Positions 1 through 8,176 of a stretch of 25,523 bases of DNA are shown piece after piece. The DNA comes from JAGZHZ01 sp963929865. GTDB lineage: Bacteria; Bacillota; Clostridia; Lachnospirales; Lachnospiraceae. The notes under the pieces are model-generated. The model did no database searches. It saw only the letters and a program-made list of their open reading frames with translations, and was not told the origin of the DNA. Location: assembly GCA_963929865.1 (NCBI GenBank), contig CAWVKK010000063.1:1-25523 (forward strand), read 5' to 3'. Positions within the stretch are counted from its first letter, which is position 1, and each line of letters opens with the position of its first letter. Position numbers and translations under genes: made by a program.

Positions 1-2
1 AA

Positions 3-2906
3 AGAGAGATCCGCAATGCAGAGCTGTCTATGACAGCCGCCACGCAAGGTATGGTATTGCTGGAAAACAAAAACAATACGCTGCCGATGGCAGGAAGCGG
101 AAACATTGCGCTGTACGGCGGAGGGGCATATGGAACCGTAAAAGGCGGCACAGGATCTGGAGATGTCAACCAGAGATATGTAGTCAATGTGTGGGATGGA
201 CTGAAAAATGCAGGCTACACCATCACTTCAGAGGACTGGATCAATGATTACAAGACGGCATATGACGAGGCGTCCGCAAATGTGACAGGATTGTTCGGAC
301 ATGTAGAGGTGGCAGACCAGGAGATCACGGACGAACAGCTGGAAGCTTCCATGGCAGACACAGACACGGCAATCTATGTGGTTGCAAGAAATTCCGGAGA
401 GGGAGCTGACCGCACGGCAGAGCCGGGAGATTATTATCTGACAGATATAGAGAAAGCAAATATTCAGAAATTAGCTGAAAACTTTGAAAACTGTATTGTC
501 GTATTGAATGTGGGCGGAATTATCGATACCTCTTTTATGGATGAGATTGAAGGAATCGATGCCCTGCTTCTGATGTCGCAGGCAGGTATGCGCGGCGGCG
601 ACGCAGTAGTAAAGGTATTAAACGGCGAAGTGACGCCATCCGGAAAACTGACCGATACATGGGCAAAGAACTACGAGGATTATCCGTCTTCCGCAAACTT
701 CAGCTCAAATGACGGAAATGTAGATCAGGAAGACTACACAGACGGCATCTATGTGGGATACCGCTATTTTGACACGTTTGGCGTAGAGCCGTCCTATGAA
801 TTTGGATACGGACTTTCCTATACGACGTTTGACATTGCAGTAGACGCCGTAGAGGCAGATCAGGACAATGTGACAGTGACCGCTACTGTTACCAATACAG
901 GCGATACGTATTCCGGAAAAGAAGTAGTAGAGATTTATTTCTCAGCTCCGGACGGAGAACTTGAGAAACCGTATCAGGAGCTCGCAGCATATGCGAAGAC
1001 AGATGAGCTGGCTCCGGGACAGAGTCAGACACTGACGATCACCTATAAGACGACAGAGATGTCCTCCTACTCAGAGGAGAGAGCAGCTTATATTCTGGAG
1101 GCAGGAAACTATGTAATCCGTGTAGGAAACAGCTCCAGAAATACACATGTGGCAGGAGTTGTCACACTGGACGAGACGGCAGTTACCGAACAGCTGAGCA
1201 ATCAGGTAGTTGCCGACAAAGAAATCACAGAGCTTTCCAATGAAGGCGCAACCCCGTATACATATGACGGAGAGGCAGACGAAATCGCAGCAGCTCCGGT
1301 TATCGAATTAAAAGCAGCCGATATCCCGACGGTTGACAACGCGTCTCCATACCAGGATGAAACCGTAACGGCATATGTATCTGATACGACAGAAACCGAG
1401 TATCTGGCTGAAAACCTTCCGTATACACCGGAAAGCCAGTATCATGGACCGTATGCAGAAGAAGTTGTAACGCTCGACGGAGACTTCAGCAATGCGACAT
1501 TAAAGGATGTCTATGATGGAACAATCACGATGGAAGAGTTTGTATCCGGTCTGACGGTATCCCAGATGGCAGATATCGTAATCGGAGGAAACAAGATTCC
1601 AGGCGCAAGCGGACAGTCCGCAGGGGCAACATCAGAAAACGCAAACCAGCTCAGCGACGGAACGATGTTTGGCGCACAGGCAAACGCAGTATCCGGAGCA
1701 GCAGGAGAGACAGCCGGTATCTATATCGAATCCAAACTGATCCCGAATATCGTGCTCGCTGACGGACCTGCCGGAGTTCGTATTACGAGAGAAGAAGAAG
1801 GCGAAGACGGACAGACCTACTATCAGTTCTGTACGGCATGGCCGATCGGAACGCTTCTTGCACAGTCCTGGGATACGGAAACGATTGAGGCAGTCGGAGC
1901 AGCAGTCGGAGAAGAGATGAAAGAATTCGGCATCACGATGTGGCTGGCTCCTGGTATGAACATCCACAGAAATCCGCTTTGCGGACGTAACTTTGAGTAC
2001 TTCTCAGAAGACCCGTACCTGACCGGTACCGTGGCGATGGCTGAGACGATAGGCGTACAGTCTAACCCGGGCGTTGGCGTAACCTTAAAGCACTACGCAG
2101 GAAACAGCCAGGAAAATAACCGTAACGCAGTAAATAATACGATCACAGAGAGAACCTTCCGTGAAATCTATCTGAAGGGCTTCGAGATCGCAACAAAGGG
2201 CGCAAAACCGATGGGCATCATGACCTCCTACAACTTAAACAACGGCGTTCCGGCAGCAGACGATTGGGATCTGTGTACAGACTTAGCGCGCGGCGAGTGG
2301 AAATTTGACGGACTGGTTATGACCGACTGGGGCGGCGGACAGTCTACACCTTCTATCTCTATGCACGCAGGCAACGATCTGATCATGCCGGGAAGCTCAG
2401 TAAAAGACATCACGGTAAGAGGATTCTCAGATGAGCAGCCTGTTTTCGGCGAAGATGATATCTATCCGGAAGTAACAGTTGGACAGGGATGGTTCGGTCC
2501 ATCCGCGACGACCGCATGGGGTGAATTTATCCTGTCGGCAGACGGCGAGACAACGATCGAAAAGACAGTCAGCACAGAAGACTACAATGCGGCAGTTCGC
2601 CCGGCAGTTGTGGACGGAGAAGAGGCAGAAGTAGCTGTTTCTGATCTCATCGCAGAACTGGGAGACGCTGTCACCGTGACAGATAACGGCGACGGAACGA
2701 CAACGATCGTTTATACAGGCGATTATGAGCAGAACAACATTACTCTTGGAGATCTGCAGAAGAGCACGATCAACATCTTAAATGTTGTTATGGCGTCTAA
2801 CCAGTTTGCAAATCTGTTCGACGACGTAGAATCTGAATCCTATACACAGGCTCGCGCAGACCAGCTGGTTGTATACTCTACCGTTGAAAAATCAGATGTG
2901 CAGTAA
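3..2906 (+). CDS. Glycoside hydrolase family 3 beta-glucosidase, permuted domain order, 5' end outside window
   Basis: The frame is open to the left edge (visible residues begin REIRNAELSM), so the ATG at 30 is probably internal. The order is reversed relative to typical GH3 enzymes. A GH3 C-domain comes first, with motif SGEGADR near residue 124 counted from that ATG; its Glu is the likely acid/base by analogy with bacterial GH3 enzymes. A fibronectin-III-like domain follows (about 255-380), introduced by YEFGYGLSYTTF. The TIM-barrel N-domain is last, with KHYAGNSQENN and VMTDWGGG, where D766 is the expected nucleophile. After HAGNDLIMPG there is an insert of roughly 120 residues before the closing helix. 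This order is known from rumen and gut Firmicutes beta-glucosidases. The enzyme should release terminal beta-glucosyl or related sugars from oligosaccharides. Whether it is secreted cannot be told, because the N-terminus is missing. The family call is firm; the substrate is unknown. Confidence 0.93.
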   Translation, partial: REIRNAELSMTAATQGMVLLENKNNTLPMAGSGNIALYGGGAYGTVKGGTGSGDVNQRYVVNVWDGLKNAGYTITSEDWINDYKTAYDEASANVTGLFGHVEVADQEITDEQLEASMADTDTAIYVVARNSGEGADRTAEPGDYYLTDIEKANIQKLAENFENCIVVLNVGGIIDTSFMDEIEGIDALLLMSQAGMRGGDAVVKVLNGEVTPSGKLTDTWAKNYEDYPSSANFSSNDGNVDQEDYTDGIYVGYRYFDTFGVEPSYEFGYGLSYTTFDIAVDAVEADQDNVTVTATVTNTGDTYSGKEVVEIYFSAPDGELEKPYQELAAYAKTDELAPGQSQTLTITYKTTEMSSYSEERAAYILEAGNYVIRVGNSSRNTHVAGVVTLDETAVTEQLSNQVVADKEITELSNEGATPYTYDGEADEIAAAPVIELKAADIPTVDNASPYQDETVTAYVSDTTETEYLAENLPYTPESQYHGPYAEEVVTLDGDFSNATLKDVYDGTITMEEFVSGLTVSQMADIVIGGNKIPGASGQSAGATSENANQLSDGTMFGAQANAVSGAAGETAGIYIESKLIPNIVLADGPAGVRITREEEGEDGQTYYQFCTAWPIGTLLAQSWDTETIEAVGAAVGEEMKEFGITMWLAPGMNIHRNPLCGRNFEYFSEDPYLTGTVAMAETIGVQSNPGVGVTLKHYAGNSQENNRNAVNNTITERTFREIYLKGFEIATKGAKPMGIMTSYNLNNGVPAADDWDLCTDLARGEWKFDGLVMTDWGGGQSTPSISMHAGNDLIMPGSSVKDITVRGFSDEQPVFGEDDIYPEVTVGQGWFGPSATTAWGEFILSADGETTIEKTVSTEDYNAAVRPAVVDGEEAEVAVSDLIAELGDAVTVTDNGDGTTTIVYTGDYEQNNITLGDLQKSTINILNVVMASNQFANLFDDVESESYTQARADQLVVYSTVEKSDVQ

Positions 2907-2969
2907 AATAAAAAAGTAAAAAATAAAGCAGTGTTAATCCCTGCTTAGGCGGGGATTGCACACAGAGAG

Positions 2970-3013
2970 GGCTTCCGTTTTTCTCAGACAGAGAGACGGA
3001 AGCCTTACTTTTT
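2970..3013 (+). terminator. Rho-independent terminator after the GH3 gene
   Basis: A perfect 9-bp stem, GGCTTCCGT (2970-2978) with ACGGAAGCC (2996-3004), is followed by TTACTTTTT. A smaller AATCCC/GGGATT pairing lies just upstream (2936-2957). Confidence 0.85.
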
Positions 3014-3047
3014 GAAAAAATTTTTGAAATAAATACCAGGAAAAAGC

Positions 3048-3077
3048 TTGACAACAGGAAAAGGATAATGGTATAAT
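3048..3077 (+). promoter_or_regulatory. Sigma-A type promoter of the urease operon
   Basis: A consensus -35 TTGACA (3048-3053) and consensus -10 TATAAT (3072-3077) are separated by 18 bp. Transcription should start near 3084, leaving about 120 nt of leader before ureA. Confidence 0.85.
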
Positions 3078-3100
3078 ACCGCACATAATCAAACAGTTAA

Positions 3101-3148
3101 AAAGAGAGGGCAAAGGAGCCGTAAAGGAGCCTTTGCCCTCTCTTTTTT
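3101..3148 (+). terminator. Leader terminator / putative attenuator upstream of ureA
   Basis: A perfect 16-bp stem joins 3101-3116 (AAAGAGAGGGCAAAGG) to 3130-3145, and the 3' arm runs into TTTTTT (3143-3148). It begins only about 17 nt after the predicted start site and 58 nt before ureA. The arm-loop region contains a direct repeat AAAGGAGCC (3112-3120 and 3123-3131). Transcripts from the strong promoter should largely stop here unless read-through is regulated. I see no alternative antiterminator pairing partner in the short leader. The hairpin is also A-rich on its left side, so it could work on the other strand. Confidence 0.75.
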
Positions 3149-3152
3149 CTTA

Positions 3153-3182
3153 CCTGAATTTCAAATTTCCGGAGAAATCAGG
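3153..3182 (+). other. Second leader hairpin between attenuator and ureA
   Basis: CCTGAATTTC (3153-3162) pairs with GAAATCAGG (3174-3182) with one bulged A. No T-run follows, so it is not a terminator. It ends 23 nt before the ureA start and could affect read-through or translation, but no function is demonstrated. Confidence 0.4.
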
Positions 3183-3205
3183 CTGGCAGAAAAAGGAGGA
3201 GCAAG

Positions 3206-3508
3206 ATGAGGCTAAGTCAAAAAGAACAGGAAAAATTGATGCTGCATATGGCGGGAAATCTGGCAAAGGAACGCAGGGAGCGCGGGCTGAAGCTGAATTA
3301 TGTGGAGGCAGTCGCCTATATCAGCTCAGAATTGCTTGAACTGGCAAGGGACGGAAAAACGGTAGTGGAGCTGATGAGCTATGGGACAAAGATTCTGACT
3401 AAAAATGATGTGATGGACGGTGTGGCGGATATGGTTGCCGAGGTACAGGTAGAGGCAACTTTCCCAGATGGGACAAAGCTTGTGACGGTTCATAATCCAA
3501 TTCAGTAA
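3206..3508 (+). CDS. ureA: Urease gamma subunit UreA
   Basis: This is the smallest structural subunit of nickel urease, which hydrolyses urea to ammonia and carbamate in the cytoplasm. At 100 residues it matches the family length. Signature stretches are KLNYVEAVAYIS near residues 29-40, RDGKTVVELM near 48-57 and QVEATFPDGTKLVTVHNP at the C-terminus. The start ATG follows AAAGGAGGAGCAAG at normal spacing. It is the first gene of ureABC-I-EFGD and lies downstream of the leader terminator. ureB follows after 16 nt. Gamma, beta and alpha are separate genes, as in most bacteria, unlike the fused UreA of Helicobacter. Confidence 0.97.
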   Translation: MRLSQKEQEKLMLHMAGNLAKERRERGLKLNYVEAVAYISSELLELARDGKTVVELMSYGTKILTKNDVMDGVADMVAEVQVEATFPDGTKLVTVHNPIQ

Positions 3509-3524
3509 AGGAGGAGACGTGCAG

Positions 3525-3884
3525 ATGAAGATCGGAGAAATTATGACACAGGACAGAGAAATTTTGCTGAATGAGGGCAAAGAAACGAAGAAAATTATGG
3601 TTGCAAATACAGGTGACCGACCGGTTCAGGTGGGTTCGCATTTCCACTTTTTTGAGACAAACCGCTGCCTTTCTTTTGACCGGGAAGCGGCGTATGGATA
3701 CCATCTGGATATCCCTTCAGGCACTTCTGTCCGCTTTGAACCAGGGGAGGAAAAAGAGGTTCAGCTGACACAGATGGGCGGAAGAAAACGTGTTTTTGGT
3801 CTGAATGATTTGACATGCGGACGCGCTTCGGAGGACACAAAAAAAGCGTCTCTTGAAAAGGCAAGCCTGAAAGGATTTTTATAG
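3525..3884 (+). CDS. ureB: Urease beta subunit UreB
   Basis: Structural beta subunit, 119 residues from ATG 3525. The in-frame GTG at 3519 is rejected because it lies only about 2 nt from GGAGGAG (3510-3516), whereas the ATG has 8 nt. Family motifs are ANTGDRPVQVGSHFHFFE (about residues 26-43), LSFDREAAYGYHLDIPSGTSVRFEPGE, then a KRVFGLNDLTCG segment. The C-terminal tail (SEDTKKASLEKASLKGFL) is longer than in compact UreB proteins. It sits between ureA and ureC with 11 nt to ureC, consistent with a stoichiometric (alpha-beta-gamma)3 complex. Confidence 0.97.
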   Translation: MKIGEIMTQDREILLNEGKETKKIMVANTGDRPVQVGSHFHFFETNRCLSFDREAAYGYHLDIPSGTSVRFEPGEEKEVQLTQMGGRKRVFGLNDLTCGRASEDTKKASLEKASLKGFL

Positions 3885-3895
3885 GAGGAAGAGGA

Positions 3896-5617
3896 ATGAG
3901 CGTAAAAATTTCTGGTGAAAAATATGCGATGATGTATGGACCGACAGTCGGAGATAAGGTGCGTCTTGCGGATACAAGCATAGTAATTGAAGTAGAAAAA
4001 GACTATACGACATACGGCGATGAAATCAAATTTGGCGGCGGAAAAACGATCCGCGACGGGATGGGACAGTCCGTAAAGACGACGAGCGCGGACGGAGATC
4101 TCGACCTTGTTATCACGAACGCGCTTGTGCTGGACTATACTGGTATTTTTAAAGCCGATATCGGAATTAAGGATGGAAAAATCAAAGGGATCGGAAAAGC
4201 AGGAAACCCTGATATCATGGACGGGGTAACGCCGGGGATGACAGTGGGAGCCTCGACAGAGGCTTTGGCGGCAGAGGGACTGATTGTGACAGCAGGAGGG
4301 ATCGACACGCACATTCATTTTATCAGCCCTCAGCAGATTGACTGCGCTCTGTGCAGCGGCGTGACTACAATGATCGGAGGCGGTACCGGTCCCGCCGACG
4401 GGACGAATGCGACGACATGCACGCCGGGACCTTGGAATTTAAAAATGATGTTAAAAGCAGCAGAAGAGTACCCGATGAACCTCGGATTTCTCGGAAAAGG
4501 AAACTGCTCTGATGAGAAAGCGCTGGAAGAACAGGTCAGAGCCGGAGCGATGGGGCTGAAAATTCACGAAGACTGGGGCGCGACGCCGGCTGTCATCGAC
4601 CACTGCCTCAATGTCGCTGACCAGTATGATGTGCAGGTGGCAATCCATACGGATACATTAAATGAAGGCGGATGTGTGGAGGATACATTGGCTGCCATCG
4701 CAGGGCGCACGATCCATACCTACCACACAGAGGGGGCAGGCGGCGGACATGCGCCGGATATTATCCGCGCAGCAGGGGCAAAAAATGTCCTGCCGTCCTC
4801 CACAAATCCTACGATGCCGTACACGGTCAACACACTGGATGAACACCTGGATATGCTGATGGTGTGCCACCATCTCGACAAAAAGATTCCAGAAGACGTT
4901 GCCTTTGCGGATTCCCGGATCCGTCCGGAGACGATCGCGGCGGAAGATGTTCTCCACGATATGGGCATCTTCAGCATGATGAGCTCGGATTCCCAGGCGA
5001 TGGGGCGTGTGGGAGAAGTGATCACGCGCACATGGCAGACGGCGAGCAAGATGAAGGATGAGAGAGGACCTTTAAAAGAAGACGAAGGAAAAGGAAACGA
5101 CAACTTCCGCGCGAAGCGCTATATTGCAAAGTACACGATTAACCCGGCCGTCACGCATGGCATTTCTAAGTATGTAGGATCTGTGGAGGAAGGAAAATAT
5201 GCCGACCTTGTGCTGTGGAATCCGGCATTCTTCGGGGTAAAGCCAGACATGATCATAAAAGGCGGCATGATTATCGCCTCCAAAATGGGAGACGCCAATG
5301 CCTCAATTCCAACGACCCAGCCTGTGACCTATCAGCCGATGTTCGCTGCGCACGGAAAGGCAAAATACGAAGCCTGCCTGACTTTTGTATCGAAAGCAGC
5401 CATGGAGGAAAAGGTAAAAGAAGCATATGGACTGGAAAAGACAGTCGTCCCGGTGGAAAACTGCCGGAATATCACAAAGGAGGATATGCGCTTTAACGAT
5501 GTGACGCCGAAACTGACGGTGGATCCTGAGACGTATGAGGTGACGGTCGACGGTCAGGCGATCACTTCAAAACCGGCCCAAAAGCTGCCGCTGACTCAGC
5601 TGTATCACCTGTTCTAA
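3896..5617 (+). CDS. ureC: Urease alpha (catalytic) subunit UreC
   Basis: Nickel amidohydrolase subunit, 573 residues, carrying the dinuclear Ni active site. All key residues can be placed, with a +5 offset to Klebsiella UreC. H139 and H141 are in DTHIHF. K222 is the lysine carbamylated to bridge the two Ni ions, and H224 follows in GLKIHEDWG. H251 is in AIHTDT, H277 in YHTEGAGGGH, the flap residues are C324 and H325 in MVCHHLD, and D365 is in SSDSQAMGR. Nothing is missing, so an active enzyme is expected. The start follows TAGGAGGAAGAGGA. A hairpin lies between this gene and ureI. The ammonia product would give nitrogen and acid buffering. Confidence 0.98.
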   Translation: MSVKISGEKYAMMYGPTVGDKVRLADTSIVIEVEKDYTTYGDEIKFGGGKTIRDGMGQSVKTTSADGDLDLVITNALVLDYTGIFKADIGIKDGKIKGIGKAGNPDIMDGVTPGMTVGASTEALAAEGLIVTAGGIDTHIHFISPQQIDCALCSGVTTMIGGGTGPADGTNATTCTPGPWNLKMMLKAAEEYPMNLGFLGKGNCSDEKALEEQVRAGAMGLKIHEDWGATPAVIDHCLNVADQYDVQVAIHTDTLNEGGCVEDTLAAIAGRTIHTYHTEGAGGGHAPDIIRAAGAKNVLPSSTNPTMPYTVNTLDEHLDMLMVCHHLDKKIPEDVAFADSRIRPETIAAEDVLHDMGIFSMMSSDSQAMGRVGEVITRTWQTASKMKDERGPLKEDEGKGNDNFRAKRYIAKYTINPAVTHGISKYVGSVEEGKYADLVLWNPAFFGVKPDMIIKGGMIIASKMGDANASIPTTQPVTYQPMFAAHGKAKYEACLTFVSKAAMEEKVKEAYGLEKTVVPVENCRNITKEDMRFNDVTPKLTVDPETYEVTVDGQAITSKPAQKLPLTQLYHLF

Positions 5618-5639
5618 GCGGCAGGAAAAGGCAGAAAAA

Positions 5640-5670
5640 TTCTCAGACGGGATCCTGTTCCGTCTGAGAA
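5640..5670 (+). other. Intercistronic hairpin between ureC and ureI
   Basis: Perfect 11-bp stem TTCTCAGACGG (5640-5650) with CCGTCTGAGAA (5660-5670) and a 9-nt loop. On the + strand it is followed by AACGCAG, not a T-run, so it is more likely an mRNA-stabilising or processing element than a terminator. On the - strand a TTTTT run does follow. Confidence 0.6.
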
Positions 5671-5726
5671 AACGCAGAAAATATAATCCTATTTAAAAAA
5701 GAAAAAATACTGGGAGGAGAAAGGTT

Positions 5727-6233
5727 ATGTTAGGCGTTTGTTTGCTGTTTGTGGGAATTGTTCTGATCAATAACGGACTGTGTACATTTTATAAAGTAGA
5801 CGCAAAGTCGTCCGCCGTCATGAATCTTTTTACAGGCGGCTTATCGTTATTCATCAACTTTGTCAACCTTGCGCAGGGAAACTACTACGCGGCCGGAACC
5901 GGTCTGCTGTTCTGTTTTACGTATCTGTTCGTGGCGCTGAGCAAGCTGTGGAAGCTAAGCCCGATTCCGTTTGCGTGGTTCTCCACATTTGTCGCAGTCA
6001 ATGCGGCTGTGTTCGGAACACTGGAGGGATTTCTGGGAATTCCGTCTCTTGGCATAGAGCCGGATATCCGCTGGGCTGCCATCTGGTATCTGTGGGCAAT
6101 TTTATGGGGAACCTCTTTTGTGGAAGACATTATGGGGAAGAAGCTTGGAAAATTTGTCCCGGCGCTTCAGGTATTTGAGGGGATTGTGACAGCATGGATT
6201 CCGGGTGTTCTGATGATGATTGGTCGCTGGTAA
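5727..6233 (+). CDS. ureI: UreI/AmiS-family urea channel
   Basis: Small polytopic membrane protein of 168 residues in the AmiS/UreI family, whose known members pass urea or short amides across the inner membrane. Hydrophobic segments can be seen near residues 1-18, 30-47, 55-72, 82-100, 115-132 and 145-165, fitting the six-helix UreI fold. The conserved-looking N-terminus is GIVLINNGL. The sequence contains no histidine at all, so the histidine-dependent acid gating described for Helicobacter UreI cannot work the same way; an ungated channel, as reported for Streptococcus salivarius UreI, is more likely. The start follows GGGAGGAGAAAGGTT. Its place between ureC and ureE supports urea import. 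Confidence 0.92.
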   Translation: MLGVCLLFVGIVLINNGLCTFYKVDAKSSAVMNLFTGGLSLFINFVNLAQGNYYAAGTGLLFCFTYLFVALSKLWKLSPIPFAWFSTFVAVNAAVFGTLEGFLGIPSLGIEPDIRWAAIWYLWAILWGTSFVEDIMGKKLGKFVPALQVFEGIVTAWIPGVLMMIGRW

Positions 6234-6287
6234 AAAGGTTCGTCACAGACGAAAATGGAATTAAAGAGAAAAGGAGAAGAAAATGGT

Positions 6288-6767
6288 ATGATCTGTGAAA
6301 GAATTCTGGGACAGCTGCAGGATTTTGACCGCAGCGGAAAGGAAATTGAATATGTAGACATTGAGTGGCACGAGACATTCAAAAAAATTCACAAAAAGGT
6401 GACAGACCATGGAAGAGAGATCGGAATCCGGATGGATGACTCGGTTTTAAAGAGAGGACTTCTCCAGGATGATGTGATCTATCAGGATGACACCACGCTG
6501 ATAGCCGTCAATATCCCTCCCTGCGAGGTGATTCGGATTTCAGCGCTTCCGGGTCACAAAAACCAGATTCCAAAAGTCTGCTATGAGATCGGGAACCGCC
6601 ATGCCCCGCTGTTTTTTGGGGAGAGCGACGACACTTTTGTCACGATTTACGATGAGCCAATGATGCAGATGCTCCTTGGAATTCACGGCGTACAGGCAGA
6701 AAAGAAGACGGAAAAATTAAATTTTGACAGAAAAATTTCTGCCTCTGTACACAATCATCACCACTGA
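6288..6767 (+). CDS. ureE: Urease accessory nickel metallochaperone UreE
   Basis: Homodimeric chaperone that delivers Ni to the UreDFG-apo-urease complex. I take ATG 6288 (159 residues, MICERILGQL), because AAGGAGA at 6271-6277 is placed for it and UreE proteins usually start just before this strand. The longer in-frame ATG at 6255 would add 11 residues and lacks a good ribosome site. The N-terminal peptide-binding-like domain contains DRSGKEIEYVDIEW. The C-terminal metal-binding domain contains YEIGNRHAPLF (about residues 101-111), with the conserved interfacial His in GNRH. The short tail ends HNHHH, a small His cluster consistent with extra Ni binding. ureF follows after 15 nt. Confidence 0.93.
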   Translation: MICERILGQLQDFDRSGKEIEYVDIEWHETFKKIHKKVTDHGREIGIRMDDSVLKRGLLQDDVIYQDDTTLIAVNIPPCEVIRISALPGHKNQIPKVCYEIGNRHAPLFFGESDDTFVTIYDEPMMQMLLGIHGVQAEKKTEKLNFDRKISASVHNHHH

Positions 6768-6782
6768 TTAAGGAGACAAGAC

Positions 6783-7469
6783 ATGGATCATCGGTTGTAT
6801 CTGTTACAGGTAAATGACGCATTATTTCCGATCGGAGCCTATTCGCATTCTCAGGGACTTGAGACGTATATTCAAAAGGGGATCGTAAAAGAGGAAAAGA
6901 GCGCGCTGGAATTTCTGACTCAGAAGATCAAGAGAAATCTTCTCTATACGGAGCTGCTCGCGGCGCGCCTTTGCTATGAAGGGGCGGCAGACAACGATCT
7001 GGAAAAAATCGAGCAGGTGGAGGAGATCCTGAGCGCGTCGAGAATTCCGATGGAGCTGAGGGAAGCAGCGAAAAAGATGGGATCACGGTTTGCGAAGACC
7101 ATCCGTGTCCTGGATATTCCGTTTTCATCCGATATGTTTGAGCGATATCTAAAAGAGAGAGAAGGAAAGGCGATGAGCCACTGCTGCATCTATGGCGTGT
7201 TCTGCGCAGCGCTCGGAATTGGGGAGGAAGAGGCGCTGCTGCACTACCTCTACGCGCAGACGTCCGCTATGGCGACAAACTGTGTCAAGGCGATCCCGCT
7301 CAGCCAAAGCAGCGGACAGAGGCTGCTGAGCGAATGCTATCCTGTGATGGAGGAGGCGCTGAGAGAGGTAAAAAAGCTGTCAAAGGAGGATCTTTGCCTG
7401 TCGGCGCCGGGCTTTGACTTAAGAAGCATCCAGCACGAGCGTCTGTATTCGAGACTGTATATGTCGTGA
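6783..7469 (+). CDS. ureF: Urease accessory protein UreF
   Basis: All-helical accessory protein of 228 residues that joins UreD and UreG in the nickel-insertion complex and is thought to regulate the UreG GTPase. Recognisable motifs are ALFPIGAYSHSQGLETYI near residues 13-30, the GYSHS-like element typical of UreF, and YAQTSAMATNCVKAIPLSQSSGQRLL near 157-182. The start follows AAGGAGACAAGAC. A 91-nt gap with a hairpin separates it from ureG, the largest gap among the accessory genes. Confidence 0.95.
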   Translation: MDHRLYLLQVNDALFPIGAYSHSQGLETYIQKGIVKEEKSALEFLTQKIKRNLLYTELLAARLCYEGAADNDLEKIEQVEEILSASRIPMELREAAKKMGSRFAKTIRVLDIPFSSDMFERYLKEREGKAMSHCCIYGVFCAALGIGEEEALLHYLYAQTSAMATNCVKAIPLSQSSGQRLLSECYPVMEEALREVKKLSKEDLCLSAPGFDLRSIQHERLYSRLYMS

Positions 7470-7476
7470 CAGGCGG

Positions 7477-7519
7477 CGGATATCGCGCAAAAGGAGCGCT
7501 CTATAGAGAGGCGATACCG
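7477..7519 (+). other. Intercistronic hairpin between ureF and ureG
   Basis: CGGATATCGC (7477-7486) pairs with GCGATACCG (7511-7519) with one bulged A, enclosing the self-complementary CTCTATAGAG (7499-7508). There is no T-run. It may influence processing or stability of the urease mRNA. Confidence 0.45.
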
Positions 7520-7560
7520 AAAACGCATAATAAGTATGAAGGAAACTGGAGGAAACGAAA

Positions 7561-8175
7561 ATGGCTTATGTAAAAATTGGAGTCGCAGGACCGGTAGGCT
7601 CCGGAAAGACAGCGCTGATTGAAGCTCTGTCAAGAAAAATGGCAGCTCAGTATGAGATCGGCGTTATCACAAATGATATTTACACAAAGGAGGACGCTCA
7701 GTTTCTGGCGAAAAACAGTGTTCTGCCGGTGGAGAGAATTATCGGGGTAGAGACGGGAGGATGTCCGCACACTGCAATCAGAGAGGACGCTTCGATGAAC
7801 TTGGAAGCGGTAGATGAGATGACAGAGCGGTTTCCGAATCTGGAGCTGCTCTTTATCGAGAGCGGCGGAGACAATCTGTCAGCGACGTTCAGCCCTGAGC
7901 TTGTGGACGCGACAATCTTTGTCATCGATGTCGCAGAGGGCGACAAGATACCGAGAAAAGGAGGACCCGGCATCACACGGTCCGATCTGCTCGTGATCAA
8001 CAAGATTGACCTTGCGCCGTATGTGGGGGCAAGCCTGGAAGTGATGGAGAGGGACTCCAAAAAAATGCGCGGAGACCGCCCGTTTTTGTTTACGAACATC
8101 CGGGGCGGAGTCAATATCGATAAGGTAGAAGAGTGGATCAAGGAGAACGTACTGCTGGAGGGAATGGAACGGTAG
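7561..8175 (+). CDS. ureG: Urease accessory GTPase UreG
   Basis: SIMIBI-class GTPase of 204 residues that couples GTP hydrolysis to nickel insertion into urease. The P-loop GPVGSGKT is at residues 10-17, the nickel-binding CPH motif at 68-70 in VETGGCPHTAIRED, the switch-like ESGGDNL at 100-106, and the guanine-specificity motif NKID at 147-150. Length and motif order are standard for bacterial UreG. The start is preceded by ACTGGAGGAAACGAAA. ureD begins 1 nt after the stop codon, implying translational coupling. HypB is a relative but lacks this full combination in a urease context. Confidence 0.97.
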   Translation: MAYVKIGVAGPVGSGKTALIEALSRKMAAQYEIGVITNDIYTKEDAQFLAKNSVLPVERIIGVETGGCPHTAIREDASMNLEAVDEMTERFPNLELLFIESGGDNLSATFSPELVDATIFVIDVAEGDKIPRKGGPGITRSDLLVINKIDLAPYVGASLEVMERDSKKMRGDRPFLFTNIRGGVNIDKVEEWIKENVLLEGMER

Positions 8176-8176
8176 A

